The notes under the pieces were generated by a model. That model ran no database searches. It was not told the origin of the DNA and saw nothing but the letters and a program-made list of their open reading frames with translations. DNA of 64,000 bases from the NCBI GenBank assembly GCA_026874595.1, contig CM049316.1, positions 18,811,839 through 18,875,838 on the forward strand, in the 5' to 3' direction. The DNA comes from Sipunculus nudus. Taxonomy: Eukaryota > Annelida > Sipuncula > Golfingiida > Sipunculidae. Of this stretch, positions 26,021 through 40,100 are shown in pieces. Every line of letters starts with the position of its first letter. Positions within the stretch are counted from its first letter, which is position 1. A program made the translations under genes and the position numbers.

Positions 26021-28331
26021 GTAAAACAGTGTGACGGGAGTGCCAGTAGACTAAAAGGTGCCCATTCATCTATCTTTTGATAAAGAATTTATGTGATTTC
26101 TGGCTTCCTTTGTGTATATATTAATGATCTGAGGGTAACATATGTAAATACCACAGGGATCATACAAAGAGGGGATATTACCTGCACAGGTAAAACAGTG
26201 TGACGGGAGTACCAGTAGACTAAAAGATGCCCATTCATCTATCTTTTGATAAAGAATTTATGTGATTTCTGGCTTCCCTTGTGTATATATTAATGATCTG
26301 AGGGTAACATATGTCAATACCACAGGGATCATACAAAGAGAGGTAATTACCTGCACAGGTAAAACAGTGTGACGGGAGTACCAGTAGACTAAAAGGTGCC
26401 CATTCATCTATCTTTTGATAAAGAATTTATGTGATTTCTGGCTTCCTTTGTGTATATATTAATGATCTGAGGGTAACAGATGTAAATACCACAGGGATCA
26501 TACAAAGAGGGGTAATTACCTGCACAGGTAAAACAGTGTGACGGGAGTACCAGTAGACTAAAGGTGCCCATTCATCTATCTTTTGATAAAGAATTTATGT
26601 GATTTCTGGCTTCCTTTGTGTATATATTAATGATCTGAGGATAACATATGTAAATACTACAGGGATCATACAAAGAGGGAATATTACCTGCACAGGTAAA
26701 ACAGTGTGACGGGAGTGCCAGTAGACTAAAAGGTGCCCATTCATCTATCTTTTGATAAAGAATTTATGTGATTTCTGGCTTCCTTTGTGTATATATTAAT
26801 GATCTGAGGGTAACATATGTAAATACCACAGGGATCATACAAAGAGGGGTAATTACCTGCACAGGTAAAACAGTGTGACGGGAGTGCCAGTAGACTAAAA
26901 GGTGCCCATTCATCTATCTTTTGATAAAGAATTTATGTGATTTCTGGCTTCCTTTGTGTATATATTAATGATCTGAGGGTAACATAAGTAAATACCACAG
27001 GGATCATACAAAGAGGGGTAATTACCTGCACAGGTAAAACAGTGTGACGGGAGTACCAGTAGACTGAAAGATGCCCATTCATCTATCTTTTGTTAAAGAA
27101 TTTATGTGATTTCTGGCTTCCTTTGTGTATATATTAATGATCTGATGGTAACATATGTAAATACCACAGGGATCATACAAAGAGTGGTAATTACCTGCAC
27201 AGGTAAAACAGTGTGACGGGAGTGCCAGTAGACTAAAAGGTGCCCATTCATCTATCTTTTGTTAAAGAATTTATGTGATTTCTGGCTTCCTTTGTGTATA
27301 CATTAATGATCTGAGGGTAACATATGTAAATACCACAGGGATCATACAAAGAGGGGATATTACCTGCACAGGTAAAACAGTGTGACGGGAGTGCCAGTAG
27401 ACTAAAAGGTGCCCATTCATCTATCTTTTGATAAAGAATTTATGTGATTTCTGGCTTCCTTTGTGTATATATTAATGATCTGAGGGTAACATATGTAAAT
27501 ACCACAGGGATCATACAAAGAGGGGATATTACCTGCACAGGTAAAACAGTGTGACGGGAGTACCAGTAGACTAAAAGATGCCCATTCATCTATCTTTTGA
27601 TAAAGAATTTATGTGATTTCTGGCTTCCTTTGTGTATATATTAATGATCTGAGGGTAACATATGTAAATACCACAGGGATCATACAAAGAGGGGATATTA
27701 CCTGCACAGGTAAAACAGTGTGACGGGAGTACCAGTAGACTATAAGGTGCCCATTCATCTATCTTTTGATAAAGAATTTATGTGATTTCTGGCTTCCTTT
27801 GTGTATATATTAATGATCTGAGGATAACATATGTAAATACCACAGGGATCATACAAAGAGGGGTAATTACCTGCACAGGTAAAACAGTGTGACGGGAGTA
27901 CCAGTAGACTAAAAGGTGCCCATTCATCTATCTTTTGATAAAGAATTTATGTGATTTCTGGCTTCCTTTGTGTATATATTAATGATCTGAGGGTAACATA
28001 TGTAAATACCACAGGGATCATACAAAGAGCGGATATTACCTGCACAGGTAAAACAGTGTGACGAGAGTGCCAGTAGAATAAAAGATGCCCATTCATCTAT
28101 CTTTTGATAAAGAATTTATGTGATTTCTGGCTTCCTTTGTGTATATATTAATGATCTGAGGGTAACATATGTAAATACCACAGGGATCATACAAAGAGGG
28201 GATATTACCTGCACAGGTAAAACAGTGTGACGGGAGTGCCAGTAGACTAAAAGATGCCCATTCATCTATCTTTTGATAAAGAATTTATGTGATTTCTGGC
28301 TTCCTTTGTGTATATATTAATGATCTGAGGG
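26021..28331. repeat. Long-range duplication, copy 1 (16,720-bp spacing)
   Basis: Markers recur exactly 16,720 bp downstream: unit start 26021/42741, GTCAATA 26316/43036, TCTGATGGTA 27141/43861, CATTAATGAT after GTATA 27301/44021, and GAGCGG 28021/44741 (block starts). The stretch joins the end of a family I cassette (eta-theta) to the transition series and the GACGAGAG unit, so both family boundaries were copied together. Confidence 0.85.
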
Positions 28332-31300
28332 TAACATATGTAAATACCACAGGGATCATACAAAGAGGGGATATTACCTGCACAGGTAAAACAATGTGAC
28401 GGGAGTACCAGTAGACTAAAAGATGCCCATTCATCTATCTTTTGATAAAGAATTTATGTGATTTCTGGCTTCCTTTGTGTATATATTAATGATCTGAGGG
28501 TAACATATGTAAATACCACAGGGATCATACAAAGAGGGGTAATTACCTGCACAGGTAAAACAGTGTGACGGGAGTACCAGTAGACTAAAAGGTGCCCATT
28601 CATCTATCTTTTGATAAAGAATTTATGTGATTTCTGGCTTCCTTTGTGTATATATTAATGATCTGAGGGGAACATAAGTAAATACCACAGGGATCATACA
28701 AAGAGGGGGTATTACCTGCACAGGTAAAACAGTGTGACGGGAGTGCCAGTAGACTAAAAGGTGGCCATTCATCTATCTTTTGATAAAGAATTTATGTGAT
28801 TTCTGGCTTCCTTTGTGTATATATTAATGATCTGAGGGTAACATATGTAAATACCACAGGGATCATACAAAGAGGGGATATTACCTGCACAGGTAAAACA
28901 GTGTGACGGGAGTGCCAGTAGACTAAAAGATGCCCATTCATCTATCTTTTGATAAAGAATTTATGTGATTTCTGGCTTCCTTTGTGTATATATTAATGAT
29001 CTGACTGTATCATATGTAAATACCACAGGGATCATACAAAGAGGGGTAATTACCTGCACAGGTAAAACAGTGTGACGGGAGTACCAGTAGACTAAAAGGT
29101 GCCCATTCATCTATCTTTTGTTAAAGAATTTATGTGATTTCTGGCTTCCTTTGTGTATATATTAATGATCTGAGGGTAACATATGTAAATACCATATGGA
29201 TCATACAAAAAGGGGATATTACCTGCACAGGTAAAACAGTGTGACGGGAGTGCCAGTAGACTAAAAGATGCCCATTCATCTATCTTTTGATAAAGAATTT
29301 ATGTGATTTCTGGCTTCCTTTGTGTATATGTTAATGATCTGAGGGTAACATATGTAAATACCACAGGGATCATACAAAGAGGGGATATTACCTGCACAGG
29401 TAAAACAGTGTGACGGGAGTGCCAGTAGACTAAAAGATGCCCATTCATCTATCTTTTTATAAAGAATTTATGTGATTTCTGGCTTCCTTTGTGTATATAT
29501 TAATGATCTGAGGGTAACATATGTAAATACCACAGGGCTCATACAAAGAGGGGTAATTACCTGCACAGGTAAAACAGTGTGACGGGAGTACCAGTAGACT
29601 AAAAGGTGCCCATTCATCTATCTTTTGATAAAGAATTTATGTGATTTCTGGCTTCCTTTGTGTATATATTAATGATCTGAGGGTAACATATGTAAATACC
29701 ACAGGGATCATACAAAGAGGGGATATTACCTGCACAGGTAAAACAGTGTGACGGGAGTGCCAGTAGACTAAAAGATGCCCATTCATTTATCTTTTGATAA
29801 AGAATTTATGTGATTTCTGGCTTCCTTTGTGTATATATTAATGATCTGAGGGTAACATATGTAAATACCACAGGGATCATACAAAGAGGGGATATTACCT
29901 GCACAGGTAAAACAATGTGACGGGAGTACCAGTAGATTAAAGATGCCCATTCATCTATCTTTTGATAAAGAATTTATGTGATTTCTGGCTTCCTTTGTGT
30001 ATATATTAATGATCTGAGGGTAACATATGTAAATACCACAAGGATCATACAAAGAGGGGTAATTACCTGCACAGGTAAAACAGTGTGACGGGAGTACCAG
30101 TAGACTAAAAGGTGCCCATTCATCTATCTTTTGATAAAGAATTTATGTGATTTCTGGCTTCCTTTGTGTATATATTAATGATCTGAGGGGAACATATGTA
30201 AATACCACAGGGATCATACAAAGAGGGGTAATTACCTGCACAGGTAAAACAGTGTGACGGGAGTGCCAGTAGACTAAAAGATGCCCATTCATCTATCTTT
30301 TGATAAAGAATTTATGTGAGTTCTGGCTTCCTTTCTGTATATATTAATGATCTGAGGGTAACATATGTAAATACCACAGGGATCATACAAAGAGGGGATA
30401 TTACCTGCACAGGTAAAACAGTTTGACGGGAGTGCCAGTAGACTAAAAGGTGCCCATTCATCTATCTTTTGATAAAGAATTTATGTGATTTCTGGCTTCC
30501 TTTGTGTATATATTAATGATCTGAGGGTAACATATGTAAATACCACAGGGATCATACAAAGAGGGGATATTACCTGCACAGGTAAAACAGTGTGACGGGA
30601 GTACCAGTAGACTAAAAGGTTCCCATTCATCTATCTTTTGATAAAGAATTTATGTGATTTCTGGCTTCCTTTGTGTATATATTAATGATCTGAGGGTAAC
30701 ATATGTAAATACCACAGGGATCATACAAAGAGGGTTAATTACCTGCACAGGTTAAACAGTGTGACGGGAGTACCAGTAGACTAAAAGGTGCCCATTCATC
30801 TATCTTTTGATAAAGAATTTAAGTGATTTTTGGCTTCCTTTGTGTATATATTAATGATCTGAAGGTAACAGATGTAAATACCACAGGGATCATACAAAGA
30901 GGGGATATTACCTGCACAGGTAAAACAGTGTGACGGGAGTGCCAGTAGACTAAAAGATGCCCATTCATCTATCTTTTGATAAAGAATTTATGTGATTTCT
31001 GGCTTCCTTTGTGTATATATTAATGATCTGAGGGTCACATATGTAAATACCACAGGGATCATACAAAGAGGGGATATTACCTGCACAGGTAAAACAGTGT
31101 GACGGGAATGCCAGTAGACTAAAAGATGCCCATTCATTTATCTTTTGATAAAGAATTTATGTGATTTCTGGCTTCCTTTGTGTATATATTAATGATCTGA
31201 GGGTAACATATGTAAATACCACAGGGATCATACAAAGAGGGGATATTACCTGCACAGGTAAAACAGTGTGACGGGAGTGCCAGTAGACTAAAAAGATGCC

Positions 31301-32271
31301 CATTCATCTATCTTTTGATAAAGAATTTATGTGATTTCTGGCTTCCTTTGTGTATATATTAATGATCTGAGGGTAACAGATGTAAATACCACAGGGATCA
31401 TACAAAGAGGGGTAATTTCCTGCACAGGTAAAACAGTGTGACGGGAGTACCAGTAGACTAAAAGGTGCCCATTCATCTATCTTTTGATAAAGAATTTATG
31501 TGATTTCAGGCTTCCTTTGTGTATATATTAATGATCTGAGGGTAACATATGTAAATACCACAGGGATCATACAAAGAGGGGTAATTACCTGCACAGGTAA
31601 AACAGTGTGACGGGAGTACCAGTAGACTAAAGGTGCCCATTCATCTATCTTTTGATAAAGAATTTATGTGATTTCTGGCTTCCTTTGTGTATATATTAAT
31701 GATCTGAGGATAACATATGTAAATACTACAGGGATCATACAAAGAGGGAATATTACCTGCACAGGTAAAACAGTGTGACGGGAGTGCCAGTAGACTAAAA
31801 GGTGGCCATTCATCTATCTTTTGATAAAGAATTTATGTGATTTCTGGCTTCCTTTGTGTATATATTAATGATCTGAGGGTAACATATGTAAATACCACAG
31901 GGATCATACAAAGAGGGGTAATTACCTGCACAGGTAAAACAGTGTGACGGGAGTGCCAGTAGACTAAAAGGTGCCCATTCATCTATCTTTTGATAAAGAA
32001 TTTATGTGATTTCTGGCTTCCTTTGTGTATATATTAATGATCTGAGGGTAACATAAGTAAATACCACAGGGATCATACAAAGAGGGGTAATTACCTGCAC
32101 AGGTAAAACAGTGTGACGGGAGTACCAGTAGACTGAAAGATGCCCATTCATCTATCTTTTGTTAAAGAATTTATGTGATTTCTGGCTTCCTTTGTGTATA
32201 TATTAATGATCTGAGGGTAACATATGTAAATACCACAGGGATCATACAAAGAGTGGTAATTACCTGCACAG

Positions 32272-34297
32272 GTAAAACAGTGTGACGGGAGTACCAGTAG
32301 ACTAAAAGGTGCCCATTCATCTATCTTTTGATAAAGAATTTATTTGATTTCTGGCTTCCTTTGTGTATATATTAATGATCTGAGGGGAACATATGTAAAT
32401 ACCACAGGGATCATACAAAGAGGGGTAATTACCTGCACAGGTAAAACAGTGTGACGGGAGTGCCAGTAGACTAAAAGATGCCCATTCATCTATCTTTTGA
32501 TAAAGAATTTATGTGAGTTCTGGCTTCCTTTCTGTATATATTAATGATCTGAGGGTAACATATGTAAATACCACAGGGATCATACAAAGAGGGATATTAC
32601 CTGCACAGGTAAAACAGTTTGACGGGAGTGCCAGTAGACTAAAAGGTGCCCATTCATCTATCTTTTGATAAAGAATTTATGTGATTTCTGGCTTCCTTTG
32701 TGTATATATTAATGATCTGAGGGTAACATATGTAAATACCACAGGGATCATACAAAGAGGGGATATTACCTGCACAGGTAAAACAGTGTGACGGGAGTAC
32801 CAGTAGACTAAAAGGTTCCCATTCATCTATCTTTTGATAAAGAATTTATGTGATTTCTGGCTTCCTTTGTGTATATATTAATGATCTGAGGGTAACATAT
32901 GTAAATACCACAGGGATGATACAAAGAGGGGATATTACCTGCACAGGTAAAACAGTGTGACGGGAGTGCCAGTAGACTAAAAGATGCCCATTCGTCTATC
33001 TTTTGATAAAGAATTTATGTGATTTCTGGCTTCCTTTGTGTATATATTAATGATCTGAGGGTAACATATGTAAATACCACAGGGATCATACAAAGAGGGG
33101 ATATTACCTGCACAGGTAAAACAGTGTGACGGGGGTGCCAGTAGACTAAAAGATGCCCATTCATCTATCTTTTGATAAAGAATTTATGTGATTTCTGGCT
33201 TCCTTTGTGTATATATTAATGATCTGAGGGTAACATATGTAAATACCACAGGGATCATACAAAGAGGGGTAATTACCTGCACAGGTAAAACAGTGTGACG
33301 GGAGTGCCAGTAGACTAAAAGATGCCCATTCATCTATCTTTGGATAAAGAATTTATGTGATTTCTGGCTTCCTTTGTGTATATATTAATGATCTGAGGGT
33401 AACATATGTAAATACCACAGGGATCATACAAAGAGGGGTAATTACCTGCACAGGTAAAACAGTGTGACGGGAGTACCAGTAGACTAAAAGGTGCCCATTC
33501 ATCTATCTTTTGATAAAGAATTTATGTGATTTCTGGCTTCCTTTGTGTATATATTAATGATCTGAGGGTAACATATGTAAATACCACAGGGATCATACAA
33601 AGAGGGGTAATTACCTGCACAGGTAAAACAGTGTGACGGGAGTACCAGTAGACTAAAGGTGCCCATTCATCTATCTTTTGATAAAGAATTTATGTGATTT
33701 CTGGCTTCCTTTGTGTATATATTAATGATCTGAGGATAACATATGTAAATACTACAGGGATCATACAAAGAGGGAATATTACCTGCACAGGTAAAACAGT
33801 GTGACGGGAGTGCCAGTAGACTAAAAGGTGCCCATTCATCTATCTTTTGATAAAGAATTTATGTGATTTCTGGCTTCCTTTGTGTATATATTAATGATCT
33901 GAGGGTAACATATGTAAATACCACAGGGATCATACAAAGAGGGGTAATTACCTGCACAGGTAAAACAGTGTGACGGGAGTGCCAGTAGACTAAAAGGTGC
34001 CCATTCATCTATCTTTTGATAAAGAATTTATGTGATTTCTGGCTTCCTTTGTGTATATATTAATGATCTGAGGGTAACATAAGTAAATACCACAGGGATC
34101 ATACAAAGAGGGGTAATTACCTGCACAGGTAAAACAGTGTGACGGGAGTACCAGTAGACTGAAAGATGCCCATTCATCTATCTTTTGTTAAAGAATTTAT
34201 GTGATTTCTGGCTTCCTTTGTGTATATATTAATGATCTGAGGGTAACATATGTAAATACCACAGGGATCATACAAAGAGTGGTAATTACCTGCACAG
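32272..34297. repeat. 12-unit higher-order repeat, copy 1
   Basis: Units in order: GAGGGGAAC, GAGTTCTGG/CTGTAT, CAGTTTGACG, AGGTTCC, TTCGTC, ACGGGGGTGCC, TCTTTGGATAAAG, a plain beta-like unit, the gamma variant with GGATAAC and AATACTA, a plain G unit, CATAAGTA, and GACTGAAAG ending at GAGTGGTAATT. The series then restarts at 34298, an offset of 2026 bp. This copy has TTTATTTGATTTC near 32340 and a lost G near 32591. Confidence 0.8.
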
Positions 34298-35250
34298 GTA
34301 AAACAGTGTGACGGGAGTACCAGTAGACTAAAAGGTGCCCATTCATCTATCTTTTGATAAAGAATTTATGTGATTTCTGGCTTCCTTTGTGTATATATTA
34401 ATGATCTGAGGGGAACATATGTAAATACCACAGGGATCATACAAAGAGGGGTAATTACCTGCACAGGTAAAACAGTGTGACGGGAGTGCCAGTAGACTAA
34501 AAGATGCCCATTCATCTATCTTTTGATAAAGAATTTATGTGAGTTCTGGCTTCCTTTCTGTATATTAATGATCTGAGGGTAACATATGTAAATACCACAG
34601 GGATCATAAAAAGAGGGGATATTACCTGCACAGGTAAAACAGTTTGACGGGAGTGCCAGTAGACTAAAAGGTGCCCATTCATCTATCTTTTGATAAAGAA
34701 TTTATGTGATTTCTGGCTTCCTTTGTGTATATATTAATGATCTGAGGGCAACATATGTAAATACCACAGGGATCATACAAAGAGGGGATATTACCTGCAC
34801 AGGTAAAACAGTGTGACGGGAGTACCAGTAGACTAAAAGGTTCCCATTCATCTATCTTTTGATAAAGAATTTATGTGATTTCTGGCTTCCTTTGTGTATA
34901 TATTAATGATCTGAGGGTAACATATGTAAATACCACAGGGATCATACAAAGAGGGGATATTACCTGCACAGGTAAAACAGTGTGACGGGAGTGCCAGTAG
35001 ACTAAAAGATGCCCATTCGTCTATCTTTTGATAAAGAATTTATGTGATTTCTGGCTTCCTTTGTGTATATATTAATGATCTGAGGGTAACATATGTAAAT
35101 ACCACAGGGATCATACAAAGAGGGGATATTACCTGCACAGGTAAAACAGTGTGACGGGGGTGCCAGTAGACTAAAAGATGCCCATTCATCTATCTTTTGA
35201 TAAAGAATTTATGTGATTTCTGGCTTCCTTTGTGTATATATTAATGATCT
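34298..35250. repeat. 12-unit higher-order repeat, partial copy 2
   Basis: The first six unit types of the 12-unit order repeat here: GAGGGGAAC, GAGTTCTGG, CAGTTTGACG, AGGTTCC, TTCGTC and ACGGGGGTGCC (35141). The sixth unit then diverges to GTAACAGATG near 35257. A 2-bp loss at CTGTATATTAATG near 34560 is private to this copy. Confidence 0.75.
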
Positions 35251-36206
35251 GAGGGTAACAGATGTAAATACCACAGGGATCATACAAAGAGGGGATATTA
35301 CCTGCACAGGTAAAACAGTGTGACGGGAGTGCCAGTAGACTAAAAGATGCACATTCATCTATCTTTTGATAAAGAATTTATGTGATTTCTGGCTTCCTTT
35401 GTGTATATATTAATGATCTGAGGGTAACATATGTAAATACCACAGGGATCATACAAAGAGGGGATATTACCTGCACAGGTAAAACAGTGTGACGGGAGTA
35501 CCAGTAGCCTAAAAGATGCCCATTCATCTATCTTTTGATAAAGAATTTATGTGATTTCTGGCTTCCTTTGTGTATATATTAATGATCTGAGGGTAACATA
35601 TGTAAATACCACAGGGATCATACAAAGAGGGGATATTACCTGCACAGGTAAAACAATGTGACGGGAGTACCAGTAGACTAAAAGGTGCCCATTCATCTAT
35701 CTTTTGATAAAGAATTTATGTGATTTATGGCTTCCTTTGTGTATATAAACGATCTGAGGGTAACATATGTAAATACCACAGGGATCATACAAAGAGGGGT
35801 AATTACCTGCACAGGTAAAACAGTGTGACGGGAGTACCAGTAGACTGAAAGATGCCCATTCATCTATCTTTTGTTAAAGAATTTATGTGATTTCTGGCTT
35901 CCTTTGTGTATATATTAATAATCTGAGGGTAACATATGTAAATACCACAGGGATCATACAAAGAGGGGTAATTACCTGCACAGGTAAAACAGTGTGACGG
36001 GAGTGCCAGTAGACTAAAAGGTGCCCATTCATCTATCTTTTGATAAAGAATTTATGTGATTTCTGGCTTCCTTTGTGTATATATTAATGATCTGAGGGTA
36101 ACATATGTAAATACCACAGGGATCATACAAAGAGGGGATATTACCTGCACAGGTAAAACAGTGTGACGGGAGTGCTAGTAGACTAAAAGGTGCCCATTCA
36201 TCTATC

Positions 36207-36212
36207 TTTTTT
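36207..36212. repeat. T-run expansion, +2 bp
   Basis: The normal CTATCTTTTGATAAAG has four Ts; here there are six, making this unit 171 bp. The two extra bases shift the reverse-strand frames between adjacent units and create a spurious 90-codon open frame across 36029-36301. Confidence 0.85.
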
Positions 36213-37168
36213 GATAAAGAATTTATGTGATTTCTGGCTTCCTTTGTGTATATATTAATGATCTGAGGGTAACATATGTAAATACCACAGGGATCATACA
36301 AAGAGGGGATATTACCTGCACAGGTAAAACAGTGTGACGGGAGTGCCAGTAGACTAAAAGATGCCCATTCATCTATCTTTTGATAAAGAATTTATGTGAT
36401 TTCTGGCTTCCTTTGTGTATATATTAATGATCTGAGGGTAACATATGTAAATACCACAGGGATCATACAAAGAGGGGTAATTACCTGCACAGGTTGAACA
36501 GTGTGACGGGAGTACCAGTAGACTAAAAGGTGCCCATTCATCTATCTTTTGATAAAGAATTTAAGTGATTTTTGGCTTCCTTTGTGTATATATTAATGAT
36601 CTGAGGGTAACAGATGTAAATACCACAGGGATCATACAAAGAGGGGATATTACCTGCACAGGTAAAACAGTGTGACGGGAGTGCCAGTATACTAAAAGAT
36701 GCCCATTCATCTATCTTTTGATAAAGAATTTATGTGATTTCTGGCTTCCTTTGTGTATATATTAATGATCTGAGGGTCACATATGTAAATACCACAGGGA
36801 TCATACAAAGAGGGGATATTACCTGCACAGGTAAAACAGTGTGACGGGAATGCCAGTAGACTAAAAGATGCCCATTCATTTATCTTTTGATAAAGAATTT
36901 ATGTGATTTCTGGCTTCCTTTGTGTATATATTAATGATCTGAGGGTAACATATGTAAATACCACAGGGATCATACAAAGAGGGGATATTACCTGCACAGG
37001 TAAAACAGTGTGACGGGAGTGCCAGTAGACTAAAAGATGCCCATTCATCTATCTTTGGATAAAGAATTTATGTGATTTCTGGCTTCCTTTGTGTATATAT
37101 TAATGATCTGAGGGTAACATATGTAAATACCACAGGGATCATACAAAGAGGGGTAATTACCTGCACAG

Positions 37169-40100
37169 GTAAAACAGTGTGACGGGAGTACCAGTAGACT
37201 GAAAGATGCCCATTCATCTATCTTTTGTTAAAGAATTTATGTGATTTCTGGCTTCCTTTGTGTATATATTAATAATCTGAGGGTAACATATGTAAATACC
37301 ACAGGGATCATACAAAGAGGGGTAATTACCTGCACAGGTAAAACAGTGTGACGGGAGTGCCAGTAGACTAAAAGGTGCCCATTCATCTATCTTTTGATAA
37401 AGAATTTATGTGATTTTTGGCTTCCTTTGTGTATATATTAATGATCTGAGGGTAACATATGTAAATACCACAGGGATCATACAAAGAGGGGATTTTACCT
37501 GCACAGGTAAAACAGTGTGACGGGAGTGCCAGTAGACTAAAAGGTGCCCATTCATCTATCTTTTGATAAAGAATTTATGTGATTTCTGGCTTCCTTTGTG
37601 TATATATTAATGATCTGAGGGTAACATATGTAAATACCACAGGGATCATACAAAGAGGGGATATTACCTGCACAGGTAAAACAGTGTGACGGGAGTACCA
37701 GTAGACTAAAAGATGCCCATTCATCTATCTTTTGATAAAGAATTTATGTGATTTCTGGCTTCCCTTGTGTATATATTAATGATCTGAGGGTAACATATGT
37801 CAATACCACAGGGATCATACAAAGAGAGGTAATTACCTGCACAGGTAAAACAGTGTGACGGGAGTACCAGTAGACTAAAAGGTGCCCATTCATCTATCTT
37901 TTGATAAAGAATTTATGTGATTTCTGGCTTCCTTTGTGTATATATTAATGATCTGAGGGTAACATATGTAAATACCACAGGGATCATACAAAGAGGGGTA
38001 ATTACCTGCACAGGTAAAACAGTGTGACGGGAGTACCAGTAGACTAAAGGTGCCCATTCATCTATCTTTTGATAAAGAATTTATGTGATTTCTGGCTTCC
38101 TTTGTGTATATATTAATGATCTGAGGATAACAGATGTAAATACCACAGGGATCATACAAAGAGGGGATATTACCTGCACAGGTAAAACAATGTGACGGGA
38201 GTGCCAGTAGACTAAAAGATGCCCATTCATCTATCTTTTGATAAAGAATTTATGTGATTTCTGGCTTCCTTTGTGTATATATTAATGATCTGAGGGTAAC
38301 ATATGTAAATACCACAGGGATCATACAAAGAGGGGATATTACCTGCACAGGTAAAACAGTGTGACGGGAGTGCCAGTAGACTAAAAGATGCCCATTCATC
38401 TATCTTTTGATAAAGAATTTATGTGATTTCTGGCTTCCTTTGTGTATATGTTAATGATCTGAGGGTAACATATGTAAATACCACAGGGATCATACAAAGA
38501 GGGGTAATTACCTGCACAGGTAAAACAGTGTGACGGGAGTACCAGTAGACTAAAAGGTGCCCATTCATCTATCTTTTGATAAAGAATTTATGTGATTTCT
38601 GGCTTCCTTTGTGTATATATTAATGTTCTGAGGGTAACATATGTAAATACCACAGGGATCATACAAAGAGGGGTAATTACCTGCACAGGTAAAACAGTGT
38701 GACGGGAGTACCAGTAGACTAAAGGTGCCCATTCATCTATCTTTTGATAAAGAATTTATGTGATTTCTGGCTTCCTTTGTGTATATATTAATGATCTGAG
38801 GGTAACATATGTAAATACCACAGGGATCATACAAAGAGGGGATATTACCTGCACAGGTAAAACAGTGTGACGGGAGTACCAGTAGACTAAAAGGTTCCCA
38901 TTCATCTATCTTTTGATAAAGAATTTATGTGATTTCTGGCTTCCTTTGTGTATATATTAATGATCTGAGGGTAACATATGTAAATACCACAGGGATCATA
39001 CAAAGAGGGGATTTTACCTGCACAGGTAAAACAGTGTGACGGGAGTGCCAGTAGACTTAAAGGTGCCCATTCATCTATCTTTTGATAAAGAATTTATGTG
39101 ATTTCTGGCTTCCTTTGTGTATATATTAATGATCTGAGGGTAACATATGTAAATACCACAGGGATCATACAAAGAGGGGATATTACCTGCACAGGTAAAA
39201 CAGTGTGACGGGAGTACCAGTAGACTAAAAGATGCCCATTCATCTATCTTTTGATAAAGAATTTATGTGATTTCTGGCTTCCCTTGTGTATATATTAATG
39301 ATCTGAGGGTAACATATGTCAATACCACAGGGATCATACAAAGAGAGGTAATTACCTGCACAGGTAAAACAGTGTGACGGGAGTACCAGTAGACTAAAAG
39401 GTGCCCATTCATCTATCTTTTGATAAAGAATTTATGTGATTTCTGGCTTCCTTTGTGTATATATTAATGATCTGAGGGTAACATATGTAAATACCACAGG
39501 GATCATACAAAGAGGGGTAATTACCTGCACAGGTAAAACAGTGTGACGGGAGTACCAGTAGACTAAAGGTGCCCATTCATCTATCTTTTGATAAAGAATT
39601 TATGTGATTTCTGGCTTCCTTTGTGTATATATTAATGATCTGAGGATAACATATGTAAATACTACAGGGATCATACAAAGAGGGAATATTACCTGCACAG
39701 GTAAAACAGTGTGACGGGAGTACCAGTAGACTAAAAGGTGCCCATTCATCTATCTTTTGATAAAGAATTTATGTGATTTCTGGCTTCCTTTGTGTATATA
39801 TTAATGATCTGAGGGTAACAGATGTAAATACCACAGGGATCATACAAAGAGGGGTAATTACCTGCACAGGTAAAACAGTGTGACGGGAGTACCAGTAGAC
39901 TAAAAGGTGACCATTCATTTATCTTTTGATAAAGAATTTATGTGATTTCTGGCTTCCTTTGTGTATATATTAATGATCTGAGGGTAACATATGTAAATAC
40001 CACAGGGATCATACAAAGAGGGGATATTACCTGCACAGGTAAAACAGTGTGACGGGAGTGCCAGTAGACTAAAAGATGCCCATTCATCTATCTTTTGATA

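Larger units (their letters stand above)
12678..28047. repeat. Family I higher-order block with repeated core cassettes
   Basis: Theta units (CTTCCCTTG plus GTCAATA) occur near 13985, 15337, 17363, 20066, 21081, 23107 and 26316, spaced 8, 12, 16, 6, 12 and 19 units apart. Each sits in the run epsilon-zeta-eta-theta, so this four-unit core is kept while the connectors change in length. Markers of family II such as GGGCTCAT, CAGTTTGACG and TTCGTC are absent. From about 26021 the block passes into a transition series (CATAAGTA, CTGATGG, GAGTGGTAATT, GTATACATTA) that leads to the GAGCGG unit and family II. Confidence 0.8.
28048..37168. repeat. Family II block with 12-unit repeats and a further unit subset
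   Basis: The block opens with the GACGAGAG unit (28048) and runs through GAGGGGAAC, CTGACTGTATC, ACCATATGG, CTTTTTATAAAG and GGGCTCAT (29536). It then holds units not seen in the earlier family II block: CAGGTTAAAC with TTTAAGTGATTTTTGG (30750-30830), GGGTCACATATG, TCTTTGGATAAAG (33340) and TATATAAACGATC (35744). The GAGTTCTGG/CAGTTTGACG pair occurs near 30320, 32516 and 34542. No theta GTCAATA unit occurs here. The series ends near 37168, where epsilon-zeta-eta-theta resumes. Confidence 0.75.

Noticed and set aside
36029-36301. Reverse-strand open frame of 90 codons
   Set aside because: It exists because of the 2-bp T insertion at 36207-36212, which lets two units be read in the same frame. 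Its peptide repeats the same translated satellite sequence. Not a gene.
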